Assembly (NCBI RefSeq): GCF_030296555.1
Contig: NZ_AP027728.1
Location: forward strand, 1-64,000
Length of the DNA stretch: 64,000 nt
Direction: 5' to 3'
Source of the DNA: Microbacterium suwonense
GTDB lineage: Bacteria; Actinomycetota; Actinomycetes; Actinomycetales; Microbacteriaceae
Part shown: one piece after another, positions 29,722-38,170 of the stretch
How the letters are laid out: each line of letters begins with the position of its first letter
Numbering within the stretch: position 1 is the first letter of the stretch
Made by a program: the position numbers and the translations under genes
Notes under the pieces: generated by a model
Databases searched by the model: none
What the model was told of the DNA's origin: nothing
What the model saw: the letters and a program-made list of their open reading frames with translations, nothing else

Positions 29722-31116
29722 ATGCGCTATGCCGAGAACATCGTCGACCTGGTCGGCGACACGCCCCTGGTCAAGCTCAACCGGGTGACCGACGGCATCG
29801 CCTGCACCGTGCTCGTCAAGCTCGAGTACCTGAACCCCGGCGGCTCCGCCAAGGACCGCATCGCGACGCGCATCATCGACGCTGCCGAGGCCTCGGGCCA
29901 GCTGCGGCCGGGCGGCACGATCGTCGAGCCCACCAGCGGCAACACCGGCGTCGGCCTGGCTCTGGTGGCACAGCAGCGCGGCTACCGCTGCGTGTTCGTC
30001 GTGCCCGACAAGGTCGGACAGGACAAGATCGACGTGCTGCGTGCGTACGGCGCCGAGGTGGTCGTCACGCCGACATCCGTCCCTGCCGACAGCCCGGAGT
30101 CGTACTACAGCGTCAGCGACCGGCTCGCACGAGACATCCCGGGCGCCTTCAAGCCGAACCAGTACGAGAACCCGAACGGCCCGCGCAGCCACTACGAGAC
30201 CACCGGTCCGGAGATCTGGCGCGACACCGACGGCCGGATCACCCACTTCGTCGCCGGCGTCGGCACCGGGGGGACGATCACCGGCACTGGGCGGTACCTG
30301 CGAGAGGTCTCCGACGGCGGCGTGCGCATCGTCGGTGTGGATCCCGAGGGCAGCGTCTACTCCGGCGGCACCGGACGGCCGTACCTCGTGGAGGGCGTGG
30401 GGGAGGACATCTGGCCGGGGGCGTACGACCCGCAGGTGCCGCACGAGATCGTCGCGGTGACGGATGCCGAGGCCTTCGCCATGACCCGCCGACTCGCCCG
30501 AGAAGAGGGCGTCCTCGTCGGCGGATCCAGCGGCATGGCGGTGGTCGGAGCGCTGCGCGTCGCGCAGAACCTGCCCGCGGATGCCGTGATGGTGGTGCTG
30601 CTACCCGACGGCGGGCGCGGCTACCTCGGCAAGATCTTCAATGACTCGTGGATGCGGTCCTACGGCTTCAGCGAGGTGCAGGAGGAAGAGACCGTGGCCG
30701 ATGTGCTGGCCGCGCGGGACACCGTCGTCAAGCAGAAGCAGCCCACCGGCCGCAGCATCCCCGCGCTCGTGCACACGCACCCCGACGAGACCGTGCTGGA
30801 GGCGATCGGCATCATGTCGGAGTACGCCGTCTCGCAGCTGGTCGTGCTCAGTGCCGAGCCGCCGGTGATGATGGGAGAGGTGCTCGGCGCGGTCGACGAG
30901 AAGGGGCTGTTGGATCGGCTGTTCCGCGGGGAGGCGCAGCCGAGCGATCCGGTTCGCGCGCATGTCGCCGCGCCCCTTCCGCTGGTCGGCATCCACGCCA
31001 CGGTCGCGCAGGCGCGCGCAGCGCTGGCCGATGCGGATGCCCTGCTCGTCACGAGCGGGGGACGCCCGCACACGGTGCTCACCCGGCAGGACCTGCTGGC
31101 CTATCTGGCCCGATGA
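29722..31116 (+). CDS. cbs: Cystathionine beta-synthase
   Basis: 464 residues. PLP enzyme joining serine (or O-acetylserine) and homocysteine to cystathionine. GDTPLVKLNRV, PGGSAKDRIATRIID with the PLP lysine, EPTSGNTGVGLALVA, and GVGTGGTITGTGRYLRE are fold-type II signatures. A C-terminal CBS-domain pair begins near residue 335 (TVLEAIGIMSEYAVSQLVVLS; GIHATVAQARAALADADALLV) and may sense adenosyl ligands. Followed 72 bp later by cystathionine gamma-synthase, so the pair handles transsulfuration. Confidence 0.93.
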   Translation: MRYAENIVDLVGDTPLVKLNRVTDGIACTVLVKLEYLNPGGSAKDRIATRIIDAAEASGQLRPGGTIVEPTSGNTGVGLALVAQQRGYRCVFVVPDKVGQDKIDVLRAYGAEVVVTPTSVPADSPESYYSVSDRLARDIPGAFKPNQYENPNGPRSHYETTGPEIWRDTDGRITHFVAGVGTGGTITGTGRYLREVSDGGVRIVGVDPEGSVYSGGTGRPYLVEGVGEDIWPGAYDPQVPHEIVAVTDAEAFAMTRRLAREEGVLVGGSSGMAVVGALRVAQNLPADAVMVVLLPDGGRGYLGKIFNDSWMRSYGFSEVQEEETVADVLAARDTVVKQKQPTGRSIPALVHTHPDETVLEAIGIMSEYAVSQLVVLSAEPPVMMGEVLGAVDEKGLLDRLFRGEAQPSDPVRAHVAAPLPLVGIHATVAQARAALADADALLVTSGGRPHTVLTRQDLLAYLAR

Positions 31117-31188
31117 CCGGCATCCGTCCGTCGTCGCATGACGTAACAGGATCGGATGCGTGGAGCGCACCGGACGTATCGTAAGGCC

Positions 31189-32346
31189 ATGACCGACCGC
31201 GCCTTCGCCACTCGAGCCATCCACGCCGGGCAGCAGCCTGATCCGCTCACCGGCGCGATCATCCCGCCGATCTACCAGGCCTCCACGCACGTGCAGGACG
31301 GCATCGGCGGCTACCGTGGCGGCTTCGAGTACAACCGCGCGGGCAATCCGACCCGCTCCTCGCTGGAGACTCAGCTCGCCGCCCTTGAGGGCGGAGCGTC
31401 GGCGCTGTCGTTCGCCTCGGGCCTCGCCGCTGAGGACGCGCTGCTGCGCGGCATCCTCCGCCCCGGCGACCATGTGCTGCTCGGCAACGATGTGTACGGC
31501 GGAACCTATCGGCTGCTGACGAAGGTGCTCGCGCCGTGGGGGATCGAGACGACCACGGTCGATCTGCAGTCGGCGGATGCCGTGCGCGCCGCGGTGCGTC
31601 CTGAGACGAAGATCGTGTGGCTCGAGACGCCCAGCAACCCGCTGCTGAAGATCGTCGACATCGCCGTGATCGCTGAGGCGGCGCACACCGCGGGGGCGAT
31701 CCTCGTGGTCGACAACACGTTCGCCTCGCCCGCACTGCAGCAGCCGCTCGCGCTCGGTGCCGATGTGGTGGTGCACTCCACGACCAAATACCTGGGCGGG
31801 CATTCCGACGTGCTCGGCGGTGCGGTGGTGTTCGGAGACGACCGCTTCGTGGAGCAGGTGAAGTTCCAGCAGTTCGCCGTCGGTGCGGTCTCGGCACCGC
31901 TGGATGCCTGGCTGACCACGCGCGGCATCAAGACGCTCGCCGTGCGGGTGCGCCAGCACAGCGAGAATGCGCAGGCGATCGCGGAGTGGGCTGCGTCACG
32001 CCCCGAGTTCGCCGACGTGTTCTACCCGGGGCTCGCCTCGCACCCCGGCCACGAGATCGCTGCACGGCAGATGAGCGGGTTCGGCGGGATGCTCTCGCTC
32101 GGTCTCTCGGCGGGGCCCGCGGCCGCTCGGGCGTTCGCCGAGTCGACCTCGGTGTTCCAGCTCGCCGAGTCTCTCGGCGGGGTGGAGTCGCTGATCGGCT
32201 ACCCGCCGGAGATGACCCACGCCTCGGTGCGCGGGACCGCGCTGGCCGTGCCGGAGAACATCGTGCGGCTGTCGGTGGGCATCGAGGATGTCGCCGACCT
32301 CATCGCCGATCTCGAAGAGGGTCTGGCCCGCATCGCGGCATCCTGA
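31189..32346 (+). CDS. metB: Cystathionine gamma-synthase (Cys/Met metabolism PLP enzyme)
   Basis: 385 residues. TRAIHAGQQPDPLTGAIIPPIYQASTHVQ opens the protein; EYNRAGNPTRSSLETQLAALEGG and DNTFASPALQQPLALGADVVVHSTTKYLGGHSD (PLP lysine in STTKYLGG) are diagnostic. Family members are gamma-synthases or gamma-lyases. ATG 31189 is preferred over an upstream start at 31156 because TATCGT lies exactly 6 nt before it. Paired with cbs, a gamma-lyase role (cysteine from homocysteine) is also possible. Confidence 0.88.
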   Translation: MTDRAFATRAIHAGQQPDPLTGAIIPPIYQASTHVQDGIGGYRGGFEYNRAGNPTRSSLETQLAALEGGASALSFASGLAAEDALLRGILRPGDHVLLGNDVYGGTYRLLTKVLAPWGIETTTVDLQSADAVRAAVRPETKIVWLETPSNPLLKIVDIAVIAEAAHTAGAILVVDNTFASPALQQPLALGADVVVHSTTKYLGGHSDVLGGAVVFGDDRFVEQVKFQQFAVGAVSAPLDAWLTTRGIKTLAVRVRQHSENAQAIAEWAASRPEFADVFYPGLASHPGHEIAARQMSGFGGMLSLGLSAGPAAARAFAESTSVFQLAESLGGVESLIGYPPEMTHASVRGTALAVPENIVRLSVGIEDVADLIADLEEGLARIAAS

Positions 32347-32446
32347 CCACGCTCGCGGGGCTGCCCTCGCGGCCGTGCAGTAGCATGGACTTTTCTGCGT
32401 CGAATCGATTCGGTGCAGCATCCGCCCTCTCCCGCGAAAGTCCTCA

Positions 32447-33793
32447 GTGACCGACGAACGCACGCCCACCGGCAGCATCCGGGCCATCACCGGAACCATC
32501 CGCACCTCCACGCCCACCGGGGCCATCCGCACCCTGGGCGTGGATCCGGCGACGGCTCCGATTGTCCTGCACCCGGGAGATGCCATCTCCACCCCGCGGC
32601 GGGTGCTGTACATCATCGTGCTGGGGGCGCTCACCGCGCTCGGACCGTTCACGATCGACCTGTATCTGCCGGCCTTCCCTCAGCTCGAGGCAGACTTCGC
32701 GACCTCGGCGGCGATGATCCAGCTCACCCTGACCGGTACGATGATCGGCTTCGCGCTCGGCCAGCTGGTGGTGGGGCCGCTCAGCGACAAGGTGGGGCGC
32801 CGGGTTCCGCTGATCGTCGTGACCGCGTTGCACGTGCTCGCGAGCATCGCCGCGGCGATTGCGCCCGATCTGCTCCTGCTCGGCGTCGCGCGCGTGGTGA
32901 TGGGGATCGGAGCTGCGGCGGGCGGCGTCGTGGCGATGGCGATCGTGCGGGATCTGTTCGGCGGCAAGCGGCTGGTCGTCATGCTCTCGCGCCTTGCGCT
33001 GGTCTCGGGCGTGGCGCCGGTCGTCGCCCCGATCGCGGGCTCCGCTCTGCTGGTGGTCATGCCCTGGCGGGGTATCTTCGTCGTGCTCGCCGCCTACGGC
33101 CTGGTGATGCTCGTCGCGGTATCCACGCTGATCCCCGAGACCCTGCCGAGGGCGCGTCGACAGGAACGCGGATCGAGCACCATGCTGCAGCGCTATCGCA
33201 GCGTCTTCTCCGACCGGGTGTTCGTGGGTGTGCTCATCATCGGCGGCATGACCTTCTCGGGCCTGTTCTCGTACCTGTCGGCGTCGCCGTTCCTGTTTCA
33301 GCAGACGCACGGACTGGATCCGCAGCAGTACGGTCTGCTGTTCGCGGCGAACTCCCTCGGCGTGGTCGGCGGTGTGCAGGCCGCGTCGCGTCTGGCTGCG
33401 CGCTTCGGACCGCAGTGGGTGATGGCCTTCTCCACGGGGATGCTGCTGTTCGCCGGGACCACGATCATCGTCTGCGACCAGGTCGGCGCGGGCTTCTGGG
33501 GAACGGTCATCCCGCTGTGGCTGTTCATGACGGCCTGCGGCTTCACCTTCCCGTGCGTGCAGGTGCTGGCGCTGGACCGGCACGGCAATGCCGCCGGAAC
33601 CGCGGCATCCGTTCTCGGGGCGTGCAACTTCGGTGTCGCGGCGATCATCTCTCCCGTGGTGGGACTGATATCCGTGGGCTCGGGGATCACGGCGACCACG
33701 ATGGCGACCGTCATGGCCGGCTGTGCGGTGGTGGCGATCCTGTCGCTGTGGCTGATCGTGCGCCCTCGCTCGGTCGCGATGCTCGCACCCTGA
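32447..33793 (+). CDS. Bcr/CflA-family multidrug MFS exporter
   Basis: 448 residues, 12 predicted transmembrane helices. The first helix starts near residue 50 (VLYIIVLGALTALGPFTIDLYLPAFP, the Bcr/CflA opening motif). GQLVVGPLSDKVGRRVPL is MFS motif A. The 45-residue cytoplasmic leader has three imperfect TG(S/T/A)IR units (TGSIRAI, TGTIRTS, TGAIRTL). GTG start at 32447. Substrate unknown; relatives export bicyclomycin, sulfonamide or chloramphenicol. Confidence 0.9.
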   Translation: MTDERTPTGSIRAITGTIRTSTPTGAIRTLGVDPATAPIVLHPGDAISTPRRVLYIIVLGALTALGPFTIDLYLPAFPQLEADFATSAAMIQLTLTGTMIGFALGQLVVGPLSDKVGRRVPLIVVTALHVLASIAAAIAPDLLLLGVARVVMGIGAAAGGVVAMAIVRDLFGGKRLVVMLSRLALVSGVAPVVAPIAGSALLVVMPWRGIFVVLAAYGLVMLVAVSTLIPETLPRARRQERGSSTMLQRYRSVFSDRVFVGVLIIGGMTFSGLFSYLSASPFLFQQTHGLDPQQYGLLFAANSLGVVGGVQAASRLAARFGPQWVMAFSTGMLLFAGTTIIVCDQVGAGFWGTVIPLWLFMTACGFTFPCVQVLALDRHGNAAGTAASVLGACNFGVAAIISPVVGLISVGSGITATTMATVMAGCAVVAILSLWLIVRPRSVAMLAP

Positions 33794-33798
33794 GCCGA

Positions 33799-34134
33799 TC
33801 AGCCCATCAGAGTGAGCAGCACGTGTGCGGCATCGATCGCCTCGAGCTCGTGCGGGACGGATGCCTCGACCTGGATCGATCCGCCCGCCGTCATATCGTA
33901 CTCGACGCCGTCGACTCGGAACAGGATCCGCCCCGACACGACCTGCACCAGGATCGGCACCGGCGCCCGATGCTCGCGCAGCAGCGCTCCGGCATCCATC
34001 ACCAGCGTCCTGATCTTGAATCCGTCGCCATCCAGGGTCCGGTGCGGGCGGACTCGACCCTCCTCCACAGGATGGGCGGCGACGAGGTCGGCGCCGGAGG
34101 CGGCGAGCAGGAGGTGGGAGGTTGCGAAGCTCAT
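33799..34134 (-). CDS. Small cupin-domain protein
   Basis: 111 residues, one cupin barrel. LLREHRAPVPILVQVVSGRILF and VEASVPHELEAIDAAHVLLTL give the two cupin motifs, with some metal-ligand positions altered (EHRAPV in place of the usual HxH). Function unknown; such proteins bind small molecules or metal. Its -10 box TATCCT (minus strand, 34141-34146) lies 6 nt before the ATG, and an ISL3 element has inserted directly behind it. Confidence 0.82.
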   Translation of the reverse strand: MSFATSHLLLAASGADLVAAHPVEEGRVRPHRTLDGDGFKIRTLVMDAGALLREHRAPVPILVQVVSGRILFRVDGVEYDMTAGGSIQVEASVPHELEAIDAAHVLLTLMG

Positions 34135-34141
34135 AGCCTGA

Positions 34142-34149
34142 GGATATCC
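34142..34149. repeat. 8-bp target duplication of IS copy A (left)
   Basis: GGATATCC, repeated exactly at 35608-35615 on the other side of the element. Confidence 0.9.
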
Positions 34150-35607
34150 GGCTCTTCGGACTTTCGGTGGGGGTCATGGGGTGAGGCCGCCGGCGGCGAG
34201 GAGCATGCGGAGCCGGTAGTTGTCGCGGTTGCGGAAGCCGCGGGCGAGGCGGCGGTGCAGCTCGATGATCCCGTTCACGGCCTCAGTTCCGCCGTTCGAT
34301 GATCGTCCGGTCGTGAAGTACGCCAGGAACGCGGCTCGCCAGTGGCGGAGGGTGCGGCCGAGGCGGGCGATCTCGGGGATCGGGCAGGTGTGGAACGACT
34401 CGACGACCTTCTGCGCGATCCGTCGCCCCTCGGCGAGGTCCTTCTGGTGGTAGGCGGAACGCAGTTGCTGGGCGCACTGCCACGCGACGAACACCTCGTC
34501 GTGCGCGGGGTCGGCCTCGATCGCTGCCGCGAGTCTGGTCCGCTGCTTCTCGGTGAGGTTCTCGGCGCCGGCGCGGAGGATGGTCTGGATCCCGTAGAGC
34601 GGGTCGCCCTTACGACCGCGATGCCCGAGGGTGTCCTGCTGAACCCGGCGGCGGACCTCGTCGACGGCGGCGGTGCCGAGCTTGACGACGTGGAACGCGT
34701 CCAGCACGGCCGTGGCGTCTTCGAGCTTGTCGTCGATCGCGGTCTTGTAGCCGGCGAACGGGTCAAGAGCGGCGACCTTCACGTTCCTCCGGAACGCTTC
34801 GCCGCGTTCGGCGAGCCAGGACGCGTAGGCCTTCCCGGAGCGGCCAGGCACCAGGTCAAGCAGCCTGGCCCGCGTCTTTCCGGTGCTGTCGCGGCTCAGA
34901 TCGACCATCCCGGTCAGCTCCTTCGGACCGCTCTTGCGGGGGTCGACGTGATGCCAGATGTGCTCATCGACACCGAGCGTGGTGACGTTCTCGAACCGGG
35001 ACTCGTCGGCCGCGAGCCGCTCCAACTCAGGCTCGACAGCGCGCCACACCGTCTTCCACGACGTGCCGAGCTGACGGGCGATACCGTGCACGGTGGCGTG
35101 CTCGCGGCGCAACTGCCCGATCGCCCAGCCGACGGCGCGCGTGGTGATCGACCCGCGCCGGGCGACCAGGCCCGGGAGTTGCTCCACGAACGTCCGCCGC
35201 GCGCATCCCACCTCATCGCACCGCCAGACCCGCTGCCGCCACACAATCCGCACCCGCGTCGTCGCGGGCACATCATGAAGCACCCGTCGGCGGCGGCCAC
35301 GACCGGTCGCGACGACCCCACACGAGGGACAGCCGGTCGGTGCCGCTGGCGTCGAGACCGTCACCACCAGCAGCCCGTCGCGACGGTCGACGCGCTCGAC
35401 ATGGACATCAGGAAGACCCAGCAGAACGTCGCAGCGGGAACACGGATCAGTCGCAGAGCGCGCAGAAGCGCACCCCGAAGTAGGGTGAAGCACGTCGAGG
35501 TCCTCGTGAAGATCAGACAGTTAGCGCTACTGATCCTCGGGGACCTCGACCCCTACCCGCCGAACATCACCCGGCGAGCCTCACCCCCACCGGATGTCCG
35601 AAGAGCC
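34150..35607 (-). mobile_element. ISL3-family insertion sequence, copy A
   Basis: 1458 bp. Imperfect terminal inverted repeats of about 25 bp start GGCTCTTCGGAC at both ends and differ at two positions. 8-bp target duplication GGATATCC. The same element is present at 51319-52776 in the opposite orientation; the transposases differ by one residue. Inserted between the cupin gene and the PAP2 gene, in the cupin promoter. Confidence 0.96.
34174..35493 (-). CDS. ISL3-family transposase, copy A
   Basis: 439 residues. N-terminal zinc-finger region (PTGCPSCGVVATGRGRR; VWRCDEVGCARRTF) with paired CxxC motifs, a helix-turn-helix (REHATVHGIARQLGTSWKTVWRAVE) and a DDE domain starting at GVDEHIWHHV, with AALDPFAGYKTAI and a C-terminal NGGTEAVNGIIELHRRLARGFRNRDNYRLRM (DDE glutamate). 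GTG start. Residue His in TLRHWRA (plus-strand base 34343) is Arg in copy B. Intact, so probably active. Confidence 0.95.
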   Translation of the reverse strand: MLHPTSGCASARSATDPCSRCDVLLGLPDVHVERVDRRDGLLVVTVSTPAAPTGCPSCGVVATGRGRRRRVLHDVPATTRVRIVWRQRVWRCDEVGCARRTFVEQLPGLVARRGSITTRAVGWAIGQLRREHATVHGIARQLGTSWKTVWRAVEPELERLAADESRFENVTTLGVDEHIWHHVDPRKSGPKELTGMVDLSRDSTGKTRARLLDLVPGRSGKAYASWLAERGEAFRRNVKVAALDPFAGYKTAIDDKLEDATAVLDAFHVVKLGTAAVDEVRRRVQQDTLGHRGRKGDPLYGIQTILRAGAENLTEKQRTRLAAAIEADPAHDEVFVAWQCAQQLRSAYHQKDLAEGRRIAQKVVESFHTCPIPEIARLGRTLRHWRAAFLAYFTTGRSSNGGTEAVNGIIELHRRLARGFRNRDNYRLRMLLAAGGLTP

Positions 35608-35615
35608 GGATATCC
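35608..35615. repeat. 8-bp target duplication of IS copy A (right)
   Basis: GGATATCC, matching 34142-34149. Confidence 0.9.
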
Positions 35616-35686
35616 CCGCATGCGACACAGCGGGCCGGTCGGGTCTCGTGCCGTGATGGCCGGCGCGCGACAGGCAGAATGTGAGG

Positions 35687-36967
35687 ATGACCCGATCCCG
35701 GATGCTGATCTGCGGCGGCGCACTGCTGGCAGCCGCGCTCGTGCTGGGCTGGGGCGTGGTGCTGCTCCCGGGCGGAGTGGCGAACACGGTCGACCAGGGC
35801 TGGCACGACCTGATGGTCGGCATCCGTCAGCCGTGGATGCTGGAGACCTCGTACGCCCTGAACGTCATCGGCGGAGGCTGGGTGGCGACCGTGGTGGTGC
35901 CGGTGCTGCTGCTCGGGACGCTGGTGGCGATGCGTCGTCCACGCGACGCGGTGTACGCCGCGGCCACGCTGCTGGTGAGTGTCGGGTTCGTGCAGCTGCT
36001 CAAGGAGCTGTTCGGTCGCGCACGACCGGACGACCTGTTGGTCGCCTCGGATTTCGGTTCATTCCCCTCCGGGCATACGGCGAATGCCGCGACAGTCGCC
36101 CTGGTGGTGTTCCTCGTCTTCCCGCGCCGGTGGGTGGGCGCGGCGGGTGTCGTGTGGACCGTCGCGATGGCGCTGTCCCGCACGATTCTCAGCGTGCACT
36201 GGCTGACGGACACCGTCGCCGGGATGCTGATCGGCGGTGCTGCCTCGCTGATCGTCGCCGCCGCGCTCGGTCGCTGGGTGCGGCTGGGCCGGGCAGGTCA
36301 GGGTGCGACGTCGCTAGGCTGGGCAGGGTCCGCCGCCGCGGCGCCGGCCTGGAAGGAGTCGCCTGTGTCGAGCATCCGCCCCTATCGCCCGTCGGATCGC
36401 GACGCGCTGTACGAGGTGTGCGTGAGGACAGCGGATGCCGGTGGTGACGCGACCGGGCTGTTCGACGACGATCGGCTGTGGGGCGACATCTTCGCCGTGC
36501 CCTATGCGCAGCGGCATCCGGATCTGACCTGGGTGGTCGAATCGGCGGACGGTCGCACCATCGGCTACATCGTGTCGACGGACGACACCGAGACCTTCGA
36601 GACGTGGTTCCGGGATGAGTGGTGGCCGGGCGTCGCGGCACGCTACCCGCTGTCGGGCGAGCCGGAGCCGACGCGCCAGGACGGCATGATCGGCTACGCG
36701 AGCGGTCGTGGTCCCGGGCGCGAGCGGCATGCGGCGGAGTATCCGGCGCACCTGCACATCGATCTGCTTCCCGAGACCCAGGGGCAAGGGCTCGGGCGGC
36801 GCCTCATCGAGACGCTGTTCGCGGAGCTGCGGAGCCGGGGCGTGCCGGGTCTGCACCTGGGGATGAACCCTGCCAACGCCGGCGCCGGAGCCTTCTATGA
36901 GCGCATCGGCATGTACCGGCTGGAGTCCGGACCGGAGACGACGATGTACGGCATCCGTTTCGACTGA
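35687..36967 (+). CDS. PAP2-family membrane phosphatase, open in frame through a GNAT domain
   Basis: Residues 1 to about 205 are a PAP2 phosphatase with about six helices and all three motifs: KELFGRARP, FPSGHTANA, and SRTILSVHWLTDT. Such enzymes dephosphorylate lipid pyrophosphates such as undecaprenyl-PP. The frame has no stop before the following GNAT sequence, so a 426-residue fusion is encoded as written. However, an internal GTG at 36365 has its own Shine-Dalgarno and a TAGGCT box at 36315-36320 whose TAG would end the phosphatase after one frame correction. Two genes joined by a base-call error is as likely as a true fusion. -10 CAGAAT lies 6 nt before ATG. Confidence 0.75.
   Translation: MTRSRMLICGGALLAAALVLGWGVVLLPGGVANTVDQGWHDLMVGIRQPWMLETSYALNVIGGGWVATVVVPVLLLGTLVAMRRPRDAVYAAATLLVSVGFVQLLKELFGRARPDDLLVASDFGSFPSGHTANAATVALVVFLVFPRRWVGAAGVVWTVAMALSRTILSVHWLTDTVAGMLIGGAASLIVAAALGRWVRLGRAGQGATSLGWAGSAAAAPAWKESPVSSIRPYRPSDRDALYEVCVRTADAGGDATGLFDDDRLWGDIFAVPYAQRHPDLTWVVESADGRTIGYIVSTDDTETFETWFRDEWWPGVAARYPLSGEPEPTRQDGMIGYASGRGPGRERHAAEYPAHLHIDLLPETQGQGLGRRLIETLFAELRSRGVPGLHLGMNPANAGAGAFYERIGMYRLESGPETTMYGIRFD
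36365..36967 (+). CDS. GNAT-family N-acetyltransferase (internal start)
   Basis: 200 residues from GTG 36365, which has GGAAGGAG six bases upstream. SIRPYRPSDRDALYEVCVRTADAGGDATGLF at the start, and the acetyl-CoA loop LPETQGQGLGRRLIETLF with HLGMNPANAGAGAFYERIGM, are typical GNAT features. It resembles O-GlcNAcase-type acetyltransferases of actinobacteria, but the substrate is unknown. Same frame as the PAP2 gene upstream. Confidence 0.8.
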   Translation: MSSIRPYRPSDRDALYEVCVRTADAGGDATGLFDDDRLWGDIFAVPYAQRHPDLTWVVESADGRTIGYIVSTDDTETFETWFRDEWWPGVAARYPLSGEPEPTRQDGMIGYASGRGPGRERHAAEYPAHLHIDLLPETQGQGLGRRLIETLFAELRSRGVPGLHLGMNPANAGAGAFYERIGMYRLESGPETTMYGIRFD

Positions 36968-36987
36968 CCCCGTCTCCAGTAATGGAG

Positions 36988-37028
36988 ATGCTCCGAGCCC
37001 CGGGACCGTGTCTCGGGGCTCGGAGCAT
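36988..37028. terminator. Bidirectional terminator after the GNAT gene
   Basis: Perfect 15-bp stem ATGCTCCGAGCCCCG (36988-37002) with 37014-37028. It separates the GNAT gene from the convergent tRNA-Ser. Confidence 0.88.
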
Positions 37029-37032
37029 TCGG

Positions 37033-37117
37033 CGGTGACGGAGGGATTCGAACCCTCGGTTGCTTGCACAACACACGCTTTCCAAGCGTGCTCCTTCGGC
37101 CGCTCGGACACGTCACC
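37033..37117 (-). tRNA. trnS: tRNA-Ser (anticodon GGA)
   Basis: 85 nt with the long variable arm of serine tRNAs. Acceptor GGTGACG pairs with CGTCACC; anticodon stem-loop CACGCTTGGAAAGCGTG gives GGA; T arm GGGTTCGAATCCC. Discriminator G. CCA is not encoded. Confidence 0.96.
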
Positions 37118-37267
37118 AGGAACAACCTGTCCATCCTATCCGATCCGCAGAGCGCTTCCTGCCTCGGGTCCGAGCGACGGAGTCGGCGGAGTTATCCACA
37201 GGATGCCGCCGCTCACCGACGGGAGTCGGCCGCAGGCGGCTAACCTCAGTGCCGGAGGGAGCGACAC

Positions 37268-38170
37268 ATGCAACGGATGAGGAAGATCGGCTGTGCGGCA
37301 GCCGCAGTGGCAGCGGCCACGCTGTTCGTCACGGTGCCCGCCGCATCGGCCGACGAGGGCGATGTGGAGCTGGGCTTCGCGGACGAGAACTACAACGGAT
37401 TCCGCGAGGTGCACGGCAGCGGGGACGACGCGTACTGGAACATCCGGATCCGAAGCTCCGGTGGGTATGTGGCGACGTGGGAGCGCGACGAAGGGGTCTG
37501 GAAATCGCCTCAGGAAGCTCTGAAGCAGATCAATGAAGGCCTGGCGTGCAGCTACGCCGTCACGGAGCGGCTGCTCGACTCCGTGTCGAGCACGGACGAG
37601 TACTCGCGGCTTCCGCAAGTGATCAGGTACGAGAACGACGATGGCGGCTTCAGTGTCGCCCTCGCCGAGGACTCTGCCGAGTATGCCGAGAAGAAGAAGT
37701 GCACTGAGGGCCGCTCTTGGGACTGGAGCGCGACCCCTTCCGAGGAGACGGACGAGGCCGGCGTGGGTGAAGTGAGGGTACCTGTGTCGGTCGTGGGACC
37801 CGGCGTGCACCGCATGTTTCTCCAGCAGGTCGAGGACGGCGACCTCGTGAAGCACGAGTATGCCGACGGCTCCTGGGTCAGTTACACCCCCACCAGGGTT
37901 GCCGTCGGCGACCCCGTCTGGGTCACGGTCGCCATCCCCGAACCGCTCTCGGCGGACTTCCCGCACACGGCGAAGGTCGCGAACGGCGACATCGCCGAGC
38001 CCAGCATCCTGGCATCCGCCGCCGCACCGTTCGAGTCGGGTCCCGACGCCTTCGCGACCGAGGCCGGCACGGGCCTGGCCGCGGCGGCGGGCGCCGCCGT
38101 GCTGGTCGGCATCCCGACACTGCTCGCAGGCAGGGAGACGCGACGCAACCGAGGAGAGAGCAATGAGTGA
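37268..38170 (+). CDS. Secreted or membrane-anchored protein of unknown function
   Basis: 300 residues. A signal peptide (RKIGCAAAAVAAATLFVTVPAASA, cleavage near 28), an exported domain of about 230 residues with two cysteines (LACSYAV and KKCTEGR), a C-terminal helix (GLAAAAGAAVLVGIPTLLAG) and a basic tail. This N-out, single-anchor topology suggests a cell-envelope protein. AGGGAG precedes the ATG. The stop overlaps the next gene by 8 bp, so the two are translationally coupled. No family recognised. Confidence 0.75.
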   Translation: MQRMRKIGCAAAAVAAATLFVTVPAASADEGDVELGFADENYNGFREVHGSGDDAYWNIRIRSSGGYVATWERDEGVWKSPQEALKQINEGLACSYAVTERLLDSVSSTDEYSRLPQVIRYENDDGGFSVALAEDSAEYAEKKKCTEGRSWDWSATPSEETDEAGVGEVRVPVSVVGPGVHRMFLQQVEDGDLVKHEYADGSWVSYTPTRVAVGDPVWVTVAIPEPLSADFPHTAKVANGDIAEPSILASAAAPFESGPDAFATEAGTGLAAAAGAAVLVGIPTLLAGRETRRNRGESNE

